From contig DF820473.1 of the NCBI GenBank assembly GCA_000739535.1, positions 73,441 through 122,361 on the forward strand: a stretch of DNA of 48,921 nt, written 5' to 3'. This document shows, one piece after another, positions 9,022-17,575 of this stretch. The translations under genes were made by a program, and so were the position numbers. The stretch is from Candidatus Vecturithrix granuli. Lineage in GTDB: Bacteria > Moduliflexota > Moduliflexia > Moduliflexales > Moduliflexaceae. The notes below the pieces were generated by a model. That model did not search any database, was not told the DNA's origin, and saw nothing but the letters and a program-made list of their open reading frames with translations. Position 1 is the stretch's first letter. The number at the start of each line of letters is the position of its first letter.

Positions 9022-9405
9022 ATGTATCCCGAAAATGTCAAATATACGAAAGAACATGAATGGGTGCGAGTCGAAAATGGAACTGCTGTTGTAGGTATTA
9101 CGGATTATGCCCAGGAACAACTTGGTGATGTTGTGTATGTTGAACTACCCGACATGGGAGCAGAACTGGCGCAATTTAGTACCTGCGGTACCATTGAATC
9201 GGTCAAGACCGTGTCAGACCTGTATGCTCCGGTCAGCGGCGAGGTTGTCAAGATTAATGAGGAACTCGATGAGAATCCTGAATTGATTAACGACGATCCT
9301 TATGGCGCGGGATGGATTTTGGAAGTGACCCTGTCAAATCCTGACGAGTTGGGGCAGTTACTTTCAGCCGGGGAATACGAAGCTTTTATCAAGGAAAACG
9401 CATAA
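9022..9405 (+). CDS. gcvH: Glycine cleavage system H protein
   Basis: GcvH is the small lipoyl carrier that shuttles the aminomethyl group between the P, T and L proteins of glycine cleavage. The 127-residue length is typical, and the lipoylation site is K62 within GTIESVKTVSDLYAPVSGEV. The N-terminus YPENVKYTKEHEWVRVENG is characteristic. TTAAGGAGCGAG precedes the ATG. No gcvT, gcvP or lipoyl-ligase gene occurs in the window, so it is a stand-alone locus here. It may serve glycine cleavage encoded elsewhere or act as a lipoyl relay, as proposed for extra GcvH proteins in other bacteria. Confidence 0.96.
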   Translation: MYPENVKYTKEHEWVRVENGTAVVGITDYAQEQLGDVVYVELPDMGAELAQFSTCGTIESVKTVSDLYAPVSGEVVKINEELDENPELINDDPYGAGWILEVTLSNPDELGQLLSAGEYEAFIKENA

Positions 9406-9420
9406 ACGATGTTCTGGAAA

Positions 9421-9455
9421 ACCGGTTATCTGAACGCGACTTTCAGATAACCGGT
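9421..9455. other. Stem-loop between gcvH and the TPR gene
   Basis: A perfect 14-bp stem (ACCGGTTATCTGAA with TTCAGATAACCGGT) encloses a 7-nt loop. No T-run follows. The stem ends just before the GAGAGGGA ribosome-binding site of the TPR gene, so it may be a weak terminator, an mRNA stabiliser or a translation modulator. Confidence 0.6.
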
Positions 9456-9466
9456 GAGAGGGAACA

Positions 9467-11128
9467 ATGGCAAAAAAAGGCAGTTTTTTAGATGTTGTCA
9501 AAGGCTTAACCCAAAAAAAGGGTGGAAAAGATAAAGAAGTCGAAAAATACGAAAAAATCTTGCAAGAGCATCTGGACGATAGGAATGCCCTGAATGCCCT
9601 GGGTGATTTATACGCCAAACGTAATGAGACCGGGAAAGCCTGCGAGTATTATCTGAAAGTGGGGGAATTATACGCCAAGGATGGGTTTACTTTAAAAGCG
9701 ATTGCGGTATATAAAAAAGCGCAGCGAGCGAAACCGGAAATCATAAAAACATATCTTGATTTGGCGGATTTGTATGTCCAAAAGGGACTGATCGGCGAGG
9801 CAAAAACCAATTATCTGGCCGCGGCGGAGATGCAAGCGGCCGCCGGTAATAAACATGATTCATTGGACACCTATCGAAAAATTGCGGATCTTGATCCAAC
9901 AAATATAAAAATTCGGACGAAACTCGCGGCAATGTATGAAAGTGAAAATTTTATTGAAGATGCGGCGGTAATTTATAGTGATATTGGCGATGTCGTGATT
10001 CGTAAAAATCTTGAAGAAGGACAAAAGTATTATGATCGCGCCTTACAACTGCAAGCTGAAAATGAGGAAATTCTCTCGCGAATCGGGTATAGTTATACGG
10101 ATTTGGGCCTGAAAGAGCACGCAGCAAAACTTTTCGATAGCCTTGTCCGCATGTTTCCCGGAAATATTGATTATAAAGAACAATTAGAAGAACTCACCTC
10201 AGGAGCGAGAGCACCTGAAGTCGCGCTTGAAGAAGCTTCAATCCAATTTTCGGAAGAAGAATTGTCTTCCTTAAATTTTGGTGATGAAACGGGAGCAACA
10301 GAACCCACATTAGAAAGCCATGTATTAGATTTTCAAATCGGCGAAGATGGTTTAACCGGACTTGCTGAAGAGGAACCGAGAGCAGCAGCGATAGAAGAGC
10401 ACACTCTGGATTTTGCGATTGCCGACCAGGGAGCAATTTCCTGGCAAGATGAACACGAGCCAAAACCTGAATCACCTGAGCCACCTCACGAAACCCTGAG
10501 TTATGGACCCGATTTTCACCTTGATGTGGAGGTCTTCGCTGAACCTGCTCAGGAAACTGCCGCCGTTCCTGCATCCGAGTTTTTCGATCTGGCTGGCCGA
10601 CTGGATACTGCAGCCAAACAGCCCAAAGGACTTTCTCCCTGGGGACAACGACCGCCGCAACCCGAACCAGGTGTGAGAATCGAAAGGTCTGAGCAGCTTG
10701 CGCTGAGCGAAATCGACGATATTGTGAAAGAGTTCAAACAAGGCGTCTTGGAGGAAGTGGGCACAGAAGATTATGAAACCCACTATGAATTAGGCATTTC
10801 GTATAAAGAAATGTCATTGTTAGATGACGCGATTGAGGAATTGAAACTTGCAGCTTTAGAACCCTCAAAATTTGTTGAATGTCAGGGCATTATTGCGCTG
10901 TGTTATCTTGAAAAAGGCGAGACGGCTCTTGCGGTTCAGGCATATCAGGAAGCCCGTAGGCGCGTAGAGCCTCAAAGTGGCAAATACCAGGATTTAACAT
11001 ATCAAATTGCATCGATTTATGAAGAAGAAGAAAAGATCACGGAAGCGGCCCAGGTGTATCAGGAATTGTTTCAAATTAACCCGAATTATCGCGATGTTAA
11101 ACGCCGCTTGAAAAGACTGTTGGGATAA
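9467..11128 (+). CDS. Large TPR-repeat protein
   Basis: The 553-residue protein has no signal peptide and begins with a Lys-rich segment (MAKKGSFLDVVKGLTQKKGG). Residues about 25-245 form a run of tetratricopeptide repeats (for example ALGDLYAKRNETGKACEYYLKVGELY and KTYLDLADLYVQKGLIGEA). Residues about 250-405 are an acidic, Glu/Pro-rich low-complexity linker, and the last about 130 residues form a second TPR block starting TEDYETHYELGISYKEM. This two-block design recalls large scaffold TPR proteins encoded near gliding or pilus genes in deltaproteobacteria, but no such genes are adjacent. The function is probably protein-protein assembly. Its transcript ends at the hairpin at 11181-11212. 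Confidence 0.85.
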   Translation: MAKKGSFLDVVKGLTQKKGGKDKEVEKYEKILQEHLDDRNALNALGDLYAKRNETGKACEYYLKVGELYAKDGFTLKAIAVYKKAQRAKPEIIKTYLDLADLYVQKGLIGEAKTNYLAAAEMQAAAGNKHDSLDTYRKIADLDPTNIKIRTKLAAMYESENFIEDAAVIYSDIGDVVIRKNLEEGQKYYDRALQLQAENEEILSRIGYSYTDLGLKEHAAKLFDSLVRMFPGNIDYKEQLEELTSGARAPEVALEEASIQFSEEELSSLNFGDETGATEPTLESHVLDFQIGEDGLTGLAEEEPRAAAIEEHTLDFAIADQGAISWQDEHEPKPESPEPPHETLSYGPDFHLDVEVFAEPAQETAAVPASEFFDLAGRLDTAAKQPKGLSPWGQRPPQPEPGVRIERSEQLALSEIDDIVKEFKQGVLEEVGTEDYETHYELGISYKEMSLLDDAIEELKLAALEPSKFVECQGIIALCYLEKGETALAVQAYQEARRRVEPQSGKYQDLTYQIASIYEEEEKITEAAQVYQELFQINPNYRDVKRRLKRLLG

Positions 11129-11180
11129 TGTCTGAACTCTTGTAAAAATAAGGACAATGATAAATATTTATTGACTCCGA

Positions 11181-11212
11181 AAAACCAGGTTTCTTTGAGA
11201 AACCTGGTTTTT
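11181..11212 (+). terminator. Intrinsic terminator after the TPR gene
   Basis: A perfect 13-bp stem (AAAACCAGGTTTC / GAAACCTGGTTTT) with a 5-nt loop ends in a T-run. It lies between the TPR stop (11128) and the der start, and argues that upstream TTG starts for der are wrong. Confidence 0.8.
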
Positions 11213-11227
11213 ACGTCTTATAACCGA

Positions 11228-12544
11228 ATGATACAAAGAACCACAGTGGCCCTTGTAGGTAAACCGAATGTTGGTAAATCAACATTATTTAATCGCCTGA
11301 CTGGAAAGAATACAGCCATTACCCAGGATGTTCCAGGGGTTACTCGCGACCGGATTTACGGCGTCTGTCAGTGGATGGACAAAACCTTTGCGTTGATTGA
11401 TACTGGAGGGCTTATGCCGACCACCGATGATCCAATGTTGTCGTTCATGCAGTTGCAAACCCGTGTAGCGATTGAAGAAGCAGATGTGATCGTGTGCCTG
11501 TTCGATGGGCAGTCTGAATTGAGTACAACGGATTATGAAGTGGTCGAACTGTTACGTCAGGCCGGGAAACCCACCTACTTTGCAGCCAATAAAATTGATG
11601 ATCCGAAACACGAGCAAAACCTTGCGAACTTCTATCAACTTGGCATTCCTGACATTCTTCCGATTTCCGCCGAACATAAACGCGGTCTGGATGATTTGCT
11701 CGATGTAATTTGCCAACATGTTGAAGCAACCGAGCCTGAAAGTGAGCAAGAAACGGCGGCGGTGAGAATCGCGGTGGTGGGCCGGCCCAATGTCGGTAAA
11801 TCCTCTTTTGTGAATTACCTGCTCGGGGAAAATCGCATGTTAGTGACGGAGATTGCCGGAACAACTCGCGATGCGATTGATTCAGACCTGTATCTCAACG
11901 GAACGCACTATGTATTCATTGACACCTCCGGTATTCGCCGGAAAAGCAAAATCACTGATCCGATTGAACGGTATAGCGTGGTGCGCGCCTTTAAAAGCCT
12001 TGATCGCTGTCACATCGCGTTTGTCTTGCTCGACGCCGAAGAAGGCGTCACAGATCAGGACGCCCGCATTGCAGGCTATGCTTATGAAAATGGACGCGCC
12101 ATCATCCTGGTCGTCAATAAATGGGATCTCATTGGGAAGGACTCAAAGACGGCCGGCGAATACGTCCACCGCATCCGCGACAAATTGAAATATCTGGAGT
12201 ACGCGCCGATTATCTTTACTTCGGCTCTGACCGGACAACGTGTTTTTAAAACTCTCAACCTGGCTGATAACTTGTATGCCCAATATAACCGCCGGATTGC
12301 CACATCAGAGTTGAATATGGCTCTCCAAGAGATGCTTGCGAAGCACCAACCGCCAGTCTATAAAGGCCATCAGGTCAAGCTCTATTATATCACCCAGACC
12401 GCTGTGCGTCCCCCGACCTTTGTGGCCTTTTGCAATTATCCCGAAGGCATTCATTTTTCCTACAAACGCTATCTGATGAATCAATTACGTGAATCCTTCG
12501 CGTTTGAAGGAACACCCCTTCAGCTTCGGATTCAACAAAAATAA
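11228..12544 (+). CDS. der: Ribosome biogenesis GTPase Der (EngA)
   Basis: Der is an essential tandem GTPase needed for 50S subunit maturation. The 438-residue protein has two G domains: the first P-loop GKPNVGKST (11-19) with DTGG switch, and the second GRPNVGKSS (about 184-192) with DTSG and NKWD. A KH-like C-terminal domain follows (about 355-438, ending FAFEGTPLQLRIQQK). The ATG at 11228 is preferred because an in-frame TTG at 11171 lies upstream of an intrinsic terminator. The ATG lies 16 bp after that hairpin and lacks a strong Shine-Dalgarno, so either the promoter overlaps the terminator or readthrough feeds it. The next gene begins 13 bp after the stop. Confidence 0.96.
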   Translation: MIQRTTVALVGKPNVGKSTLFNRLTGKNTAITQDVPGVTRDRIYGVCQWMDKTFALIDTGGLMPTTDDPMLSFMQLQTRVAIEEADVIVCLFDGQSELSTTDYEVVELLRQAGKPTYFAANKIDDPKHEQNLANFYQLGIPDILPISAEHKRGLDDLLDVICQHVEATEPESEQETAAVRIAVVGRPNVGKSSFVNYLLGENRMLVTEIAGTTRDAIDSDLYLNGTHYVFIDTSGIRRKSKITDPIERYSVVRAFKSLDRCHIAFVLLDAEEGVTDQDARIAGYAYENGRAIILVVNKWDLIGKDSKTAGEYVHRIRDKLKYLEYAPIIFTSALTGQRVFKTLNLADNLYAQYNRRIATSELNMALQEMLAKHQPPVYKGHQVKLYYITQTAVRPPTFVAFCNYPEGIHFSYKRYLMNQLRESFAFEGTPLQLRIQQK

Positions 12545-12557
12545 TGGTGAGCGCGTG

Positions 12558-14069
12558 ATGCAAAAAGGGTTTATTATTTGCGTAGATGATCAGCCTGAAG
12601 TGGTTGGTTCCCTGATGACCCAGCTTGAAAATGCCGTGGGACATCTGTGTGAAATCGAAGTGGCTGAAAGCGCGCTTGAAGCGTTAGAAGTTCTGAAAGA
12701 ATTGAAAGAACAGGGGGAACAGATTGAAATCGTCATCACCGACGAAATCATGCCCGGCATGCAGGGATCAAAATTGTTAGAAATTGTGCATCAGCTTGAT
12801 CCCAATATTATGACGGCCATGCTGACCGGCCAGGCCGGCTTTGATGACGTGGTGTATGCCGTAAATCACGCGGCGTTAAATAAGTGTCTGAAAAAACCCT
12901 GGGAATATCAGGAACTGAAAGAAACCGTGCTCGATCTACTCGAAAAGGCAGAACTCAATCGCAAATATGAACGCTTAACTCAGGAAGTCGTGACCGAAAA
13001 AAATAAAGCCGAGGCCATTGTGCAATCAATTACCGACGGCATTATCGTGGTCAATGACGAAGATAAAATTTCTCTGGTTAATCAAGCTTGCCTTAATCTT
13101 CTGGGCCTTTCAGAAAAAGACCTCCTCGGAAAACGTCTTCTGCACGTGCTCGATTCCCGCGAACTCGCCCTCTTATTTGTCGAAGCCTCGCAGCGAACCG
13201 ATGAAGTGATTAGTGAAGAATTTGTGTTAAAACGAGGAGGAGAGAACATGGATGAGGTGACGGTGATCGCGATTGCCAAAACCTTGCGCGATAAATATCA
13301 GCATCAGATCGGGGTTGTCACCGTCTTACGCGATGTGACACAAGAAAAGGAAATCAGCCGCATGAAGGCGAATTTTCTTGCAACAATTTCCCATGAACTG
13401 CGTACGCCGTTGACCTCAATTCTGAGTACGTATGAATTGCTGTTGCAAGACAGCCTGGGTGAATTGACTCAAGAGCAGCGCGAATTCATCAACCTGTCAA
13501 GACAGCAAGGCGAATATTTATCTGAATTGATTGATAATCTGATTGTGCTGAACAGGCTGGAAGCCAACCAGATCGATATCGCCGCCGCGCCGATGGACCT
13601 CGCCCGGATTGCCCGGGATGCCTCAAGTACGGCGAAAATATCCGCATTGGCGAAAGGCGTGACGTTTCACCTCAATATTGAGCCGCAGCTTCCTCAAATT
13701 ATCGCAGATGAAACCCAAATTACGCATTTGATCAAAAATTTACTTTCCAATGCGGTAAAATTTACCGAAAGCGGTGAGATCCGTCTAAAGATCGGCAGTG
13801 ATACCCTGGTGAATCAGAAGGGGATTCATATTACGGTGATAGATACTGGCATTGGCATTGCGGCCATGTATTTTGAAAAAATCTTTGAGAAGTTTTTCCA
13901 GATTGATGATTCCACAACCCGGGAATTTGGTGGACCAGGTGTCGGGCTGGCGATTTGCCGCGCCATTGTGCAGGCCCATCACGGGCGCATCTGGGTGGAA
14001 AGTGAAGTCGCAAAAGGCTCGACCTTTCACGTGCTGCTGCCTCTCAATTCCGAAGGAGTCATCGCATGA
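12558..14069 (+). CDS. Hybrid response regulator-PAS-histidine kinase
   Basis: The 503-residue cytoplasmic signalling protein has an N-terminal receiver domain (1-120: acidic D10/D11, phosphoacceptor D62 in ITDEIMPGMQG, T90, K113), a linker helix, a PAS domain (about 150-265, starting AIVQSITDGIIVVNDED), a HisKA dimerisation domain with phospho-accepting H279 in ISHELRTPLTS, and a HATPase domain (N box KNLLSNAVKF, G1 DTGIGI, and G2 GGPGVGLAIC, a slightly variant GxGxG). There are no transmembrane segments, so input arrives through the receiver or PAS. An upstream extension overlapping der is rejected; the ATG at 12558 gives a receiver domain of normal length. Possible translational coupling to der. 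No partner regulator is adjacent. Confidence 0.9.
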   Translation: MQKGFIICVDDQPEVVGSLMTQLENAVGHLCEIEVAESALEALEVLKELKEQGEQIEIVITDEIMPGMQGSKLLEIVHQLDPNIMTAMLTGQAGFDDVVYAVNHAALNKCLKKPWEYQELKETVLDLLEKAELNRKYERLTQEVVTEKNKAEAIVQSITDGIIVVNDEDKISLVNQACLNLLGLSEKDLLGKRLLHVLDSRELALLFVEASQRTDEVISEEFVLKRGGENMDEVTVIAIAKTLRDKYQHQIGVVTVLRDVTQEKEISRMKANFLATISHELRTPLTSILSTYELLLQDSLGELTQEQREFINLSRQQGEYLSELIDNLIVLNRLEANQIDIAAAPMDLARIARDASSTAKISALAKGVTFHLNIEPQLPQIIADETQITHLIKNLLSNAVKFTESGEIRLKIGSDTLVNQKGIHITVIDTGIGIAAMYFEKIFEKFFQIDDSTTREFGGPGVGLAICRAIVQAHHGRIWVESEVAKGSTFHVLLPLNSEGVIA

Positions 14070-14114
14070 CCGGTATGAATAACGCAAATGTGACACGTGT
14101 ACTGGATGAAAAAA

Positions 14115-14156
14115 TAGTCGTTTTAGCGGCATTATCAAACGCTAAAGCGTTTACTA
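14115..14156. repeat. Imperfect palindrome related to the 18.77-kb array
   Basis: TAGTCGTTTTAGCG pairs imperfectly with CGCTAAAGCGTTTACTA. The right arm plus flank (GCTAAAGCGTTTACTACAAA) is almost identical to 18806-18825, which opens the hairpin array there. It stands just upstream of the TTGGAGA ribosome-binding site of lolA. Confidence 0.6.
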
Positions 14157-14186
14157 CAAACGTAGATTTACATTGGAGATATCTCT

Positions 14187-14846
14187 ATGAAAAAAATTGC
14201 TACAATAATGTTACTGATGAGCATTGTTCTTCTGTCCGGAACCCAAGCATGGGGTCAGGACGTTCAGATGGTCATTGACCGGATTCAGGCCGAATATGAA
14301 CGCACTCAGGATATTCAAGCCGCCTTTACGCAGGTGGCGCAGTTACGCTCCCTGGCCGGACGCAAGCAAGAATCGCACGGTCAGGTCTATTTTAAAAAGC
14401 CCGGTAAAATGCGCTGGGAATATACCAATCCCGATCAACAATTACTGGTGAGCGATGGCAGCACTATGTGGTTTTATGCGGCCGAAGACAGCCAGGTAAT
14501 TATCCAGCCTGCAGAAGATGCTTACGGGTCCAAAACCCCGATTACCTTTCTTTCCGGGATGGGTAGGTTACAGGAAGACTTTTACATCAAGCTGCTGCCC
14601 GCCAGCACAGACGATCCTGATCTGTATAAACTGGAACTGCTTCCCAAACAGCCTCAACCGGATCTGGCGAAATTGATCCTGTCGGTCGAACCGACTGGGT
14701 TCCGCATTGTCCATACAGGCGTATATGACCCTTATGGGAATATTACCGACGTGTTTTTGCGCGACATTGACGCCAACGTCGGCCTGCCGGATGAGATGTT
14801 TGTGTTTGAGATTCCCGAGGGCGTGGATGTGATTCGGCAAAACTGA
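14187..14846 (+). CDS. lolA: Outer-membrane lipoprotein carrier protein LolA
   Basis: LolA chaperones lipoproteins across the periplasm from LolCDE to the outer membrane. The 219-residue precursor has a signal peptide (MKKIATIMLLMSIVLLSG, likely cleavage after AWG at 23). The mature part shows the family core: an early AAFTQVAQLRSLAGR strand, then GQVYFKKPGKMRWEYTNPDQQLLVSDG and TMWFYAAEDSQV, then the later half-barrel with LPKQPQPDLAKLIL. TTGGAGATATCTCT precedes the ATG. The gene is direct evidence that the host has an outer membrane. LolB and LolCDE are not in the window. Confidence 0.92.
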   Translation: MKKIATIMLLMSIVLLSGTQAWGQDVQMVIDRIQAEYERTQDIQAAFTQVAQLRSLAGRKQESHGQVYFKKPGKMRWEYTNPDQQLLVSDGSTMWFYAAEDSQVIIQPAEDAYGSKTPITFLSGMGRLQEDFYIKLLPASTDDPDLYKLELLPKQPQPDLAKLILSVEPTGFRIVHTGVYDPYGNITDVFLRDIDANVGLPDEMFVFEIPEGVDVIRQN

Positions 14847-15023
14847 TCAACTCCAAATCTATAGGTTAAAACCTCAGTCTCAAAACCGGTAAGAATTTGC
14901 CGCACAGAAAAACACGGTGAGCGGCCCGGGAAAGCGGATGCCATGAATATCGCCCGATCCCTGCCAATCTGTCCTGGTCTCTATTCATGAGCTTTGTCGG
15001 GCGATCTCTCAAAACCGGATTGA

Positions 15024-15992
15024 TCACAGGCTTTGTGGAAACTCCTCGCTTAGATGGTCAAGGATGTGTTTCTGCATGACCGTGCGGATGGTCGCTTGCT
15101 CGACGCTCATGAGAAGGTGGCCCCCTCGCTCGAAACGGACCAGCTTTGCCCCCGGAATGGTAGAAGCCGCGAACTCGGCATTGTAAAAGATCTGCAGGGT
15201 GTCGTCGGTGGCATGAAAGATCAAGGTCGGGGCCTGGATCGCGGCAATTCTTTCATTCGGCATCTTCGCCTTGTTGTCGAACGCCACACCCGCGGATCGC
15301 GGCGAAACCGGGTTCATATCATCAATAATCTTGTCAATCAACTCTCGCTGTTCAGGGGTCAGACCGGCAATGATCGCATCGTTGGCGCCCATCAGCTCCA
15401 TGAATTGCCGTTTGAACAGTTTGCTGATGGCCCAGTACAGCGGATTATATGAGTAGATCGTCGTCAGCATATCGCCTTTCTGGTTCGCCTGCGCCTGGTC
15501 CTGGGTGACTGAAGACGCGACACCACAGGAGATGAGGGTCAGCGAAGAGACCCGTTCAGGGTGCAAGACCGCAAAGAGCAGCGCCGAAGGGCCGCCATGC
15601 GAGAGCGCGACGACTGCCACATGTTTGAAGCCCAACTGGTCGAGCAAATACGCATAGGCATGCGCCTGGTCATCAAATGTGGCACCCTCATGGAAGGTCG
15701 AGCGTAGATACCCAAAGCGCGAAGGCGCAATCCAGTGGAAGTGTTCACCCAGCACCGCCTGTACAAGGAGTTCGCCCTGATCGTAGCCGCCGCCGCTCCC
15801 GTGAATCACCAGGACAGCGGGACCTGCTCCCCCTTCGGTGTATTCGATATCCCCATAAGACGAAGGGATAACCGTGCTCTTGCCACTGATCCGTTCATAA
15901 GCTCGATGTATATCCCAGAAATAGGCGGCTGCAACCAACACCACCAATGCGATCAATCCTATCGCTATCCAGCGTAAAATCTTCCTAAACAT
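15024..15992 (-). CDS. Membrane-anchored alpha/beta hydrolase
   Basis: The 322-residue protein has one N-terminal transmembrane helix (about 9-25) and a classical alpha/beta-hydrolase fold. The oxyanion-hole region is VIHGSGGG (62-69), the nucleophile is S131 in the elbow ALSHGGPS, the acid is near D263 (HATDDTLQ) and the base is the His of GGHLLMS near 293. The elbow reads A-L-S-H-G rather than G-x-S-x-G. The best general match from memory is to esterase or epoxide-hydrolase-like members of unknown substrate. AGGAAGGAGAGTAAG gives a strong ribosome-binding site. It is convergent with lolA and stands alone. Confidence 0.85.
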   Translation of the reverse strand: MFRKILRWIAIGLIALVVLVAAAYFWDIHRAYERISGKSTVIPSSYGDIEYTEGGAGPAVLVIHGSGGGYDQGELLVQAVLGEHFHWIAPSRFGYLRSTFHEGATFDDQAHAYAYLLDQLGFKHVAVVALSHGGPSALLFAVLHPERVSSLTLISCGVASSVTQDQAQANQKGDMLTTIYSYNPLYWAISKLFKRQFMELMGANDAIIAGLTPEQRELIDKIIDDMNPVSPRSAGVAFDNKAKMPNERIAAIQAPTLIFHATDDTLQIFYNAEFAASTIPGAKLVRFERGGHLLMSVEQATIRTVMQKHILDHLSEEFPQSL

Positions 15993-16091
15993 CTTACTCT
16001 CCTTCCTGGAACCGACCGAAGTCAGTGTTATAATGGGATCGGGTGATTTTTTGAGCGAAGCTTGTTACATAGATCATTAATAGAATTATTC

Positions 16092-16790
16092 TCATCTTGC
16101 CACATATAGCCCTCTTCCTGTTAATCCCTCGTTGTCATGGGTGACAGAAAGTCCAGCTTGCCGAAACGCATCAGACATCTGTTTGACAGAAAATAGACCA
16201 AGTTCATGACATTCTGTCACATATTCAACCCCATTCCGTGTTCCAATCAAATAATGAAAGATCAAGACAGAAAGATGCCCGATATGTTCGCTCACATTCA
16301 TGCGGCATATTTTACCATCTTCTGTCTCTCCTGTCAGCATATAGACCCTGCCCTCAGGTTTCCATGTTTCTGGTGTCAGCCACGGTTCGACGATGATGAT
16401 CCCATCGGGGTTGAGATGCTGCTTAAAACATTGAAAGGTGCGAATCATGTTGTCGGTCGTTTTGACATAACCAATTGAACTGAATAAACAGAGCACGACA
16501 TCGTAGGTCTTTTTCAGGCTGAAATCAATCATATTGGCGCAGAAATACGTACTTAAAGGATTTTTCTTTGAAGCAATAGTGATAAAATCAGCGTTGATAT
16601 CAAGCCCATCAACCTGATACATGCGTGACAAATATCGATCATGTTCTGCGGTTCCACACGCAATGTCAAGCACAGTTTTGGCGTGGGGATGTTCACGTTT
16701 TACACAATCAATAATCGCCTCTGACTCCTGTTGATAGTTCTTGAAACGATACAAGGCATCATACCATGCCGCAGTTTTTGAAAACATCAT
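16092..16790 (-). CDS. Class I SAM-dependent methyltransferase
   Basis: The 232-residue protein has SAM-binding motif I VLDIACGTAEH (40-50), the acidic end of beta-2 in VDGLDINADFI (60-70), and a motif like DVVLCLFSSIGYV, then IIVEPWLTPETW. This arrangement is seen in small-molecule or sugar N-methyltransferases of the methyltransferase-25 type. Substrate unknown. AAAGGAAATGA precedes tandem ATGs; I use the first. The flanking minus-strand region upstream (16.8-17.3 kb) contains gene remnants, so this gene may be what survives of a larger acquired segment. Confidence 0.85.
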   Translation of the reverse strand: MMFSKTAAWYDALYRFKNYQQESEAIIDCVKREHPHAKTVLDIACGTAEHDRYLSRMYQVDGLDINADFITIASKKNPLSTYFCANMIDFSLKKTYDVVLCLFSSIGYVKTTDNMIRTFQCFKQHLNPDGIIIVEPWLTPETWKPEGRVYMLTGETEDGKICRMNVSEHIGHLSVLIFHYLIGTRNGVEYVTECHELGLFSVKQMSDAFRQAGLSVTHDNEGLTGRGLYVAR

Positions 16791-16817
16791 TCATTTCCTT
16801 TCACAAATTTAAACTCT

Positions 16818-16985
16818 CTAATGATCCTGTTTCACGTGCTGCAAAAGGTAGGCGCAATCCAAATCCGAAGTGACACCACCGAATTTCCCCGCCCACCTTT
16901 TGAGGTCACGTACAAACAGCTCGTTCGGCGCATGACATCCCTCAACCGATCCTATAACCTATCGGTCTTCACAGGATTTTTTCAT
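16818..16985 (-). pseudogene. Short remnant gene with an in-frame TAG
   Basis: From an ATG at 16985 the frame reads MKKSCEDR, then TAG (16959-16961), then continues open for 46 codons to a stop at 16818. The downstream part (including CHAPNELFVRDLKRWAGKF and DLDCAYLLQHVKQDH) has the composition of real protein, not random sequence. I do not recognise the family. The simplest reading is a decayed fragment whose start region was lost; recoding of the TAG is possible but unsupported. It is upstream of the methyltransferase on the same strand. Confidence 0.35.
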
Positions 16986-17084
16986 AGTACTTTCTGGTAA
17001 AATTCCTCTATACGCGCCCGTTTACGCTTATTCTATCCTCTCTCGAAGTTACTGAGCTACTAATTTCGCGGCAAGTTCCGCCCC

Positions 17085-17288
17085 TTACATAGAAAAATGC
17101 CCATCGTTATTTTGAGTGAGAAAATCTTCTTGCTTCTGACTTAGCGCTTTCTTAAATCCCTCTTCTAAGTCAAGAAAAGGAATACGGTACTTCTGACAAA
17201 AATCATGCTTTAATTTTTCTGACAAGTTTAAAATGCTAAAAAGTAAAGAATGAAGTTTTTTTAATTTTCGATTGCCCTGTTTGTTGTT
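17085..17288 (-). pseudogene. C-terminal remnant, probably of an SGNH-hydrolase/AlgX-like protein
   Basis: A 67-codon frame without a start codon ends at 17085. It contains KYRIPFLDLEEGFKKALSQK followed by NNDGHFSM and stop. The pattern FLDL...(about 25 residues)...DGHxS resembles the C-terminal catalytic Asp-x-His block of SGNH hydrolases acting on cell-surface glycans. The 5' side runs into AT-rich sequence with a palindromic repeat at 17328-17362 that could mark the truncation. Family assignment is tentative. Confidence 0.4.
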
Positions 17289-17327
17289 TTAAGAATGAGA
17301 TATAGCGGATTTTGCAAAATAAAGAGT

Positions 17328-17362
17328 GTTTCGGAAATTTCAACGACTCATTCTCGAACAAC
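17328..17362. repeat. Degenerate GTTTCGGGAAT palindrome
   Basis: TGTTTCGGAAATTTCAACG and ACTCATTCTCGAACAAC match the family consensus with several changes. It lies at the 5' edge of the truncated remnant and about 210 bp before the C-S lyase gene. Confidence 0.55.
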
Positions 17363-17575
17363 AGAAGACGAAAAAATTATTGCCTGCTAAGATGCGACTT
17401 CGCAGCACAACTTTTTCTTTACTTTTAAACATGTCTTTACAAAAGTGGTTTTCTGTGGCATCCTATCCTCAAAAACTGAGTTTTTCAACACTCAGTTTTT
17501 CTGTAAATAAACAACGCGAGTCGAGATGTCCGAAGTCTGGCAGACTTTGGACATCTGTTAAGAAGGAGTTTATGA

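Noticed and set aside
11171-11227. TTG start extending Der by 19 residues
   Set aside because: The frame crosses a clear intrinsic terminator hairpin, and the family N-terminus begins at the ATG at 11228.
12489-12557. Start of the hybrid kinase overlapping der
   Set aside because: The first 23 residues would be an out-of-frame reading of the der 3' end and precede the normal receiver N-terminus.
16959-16961. TAG recoding (for example pyrrolysine) in the short remnant
   Set aside because: There is no pyl gene or family support; decay of a gene is the simpler reading. Kept only as a pseudogene.
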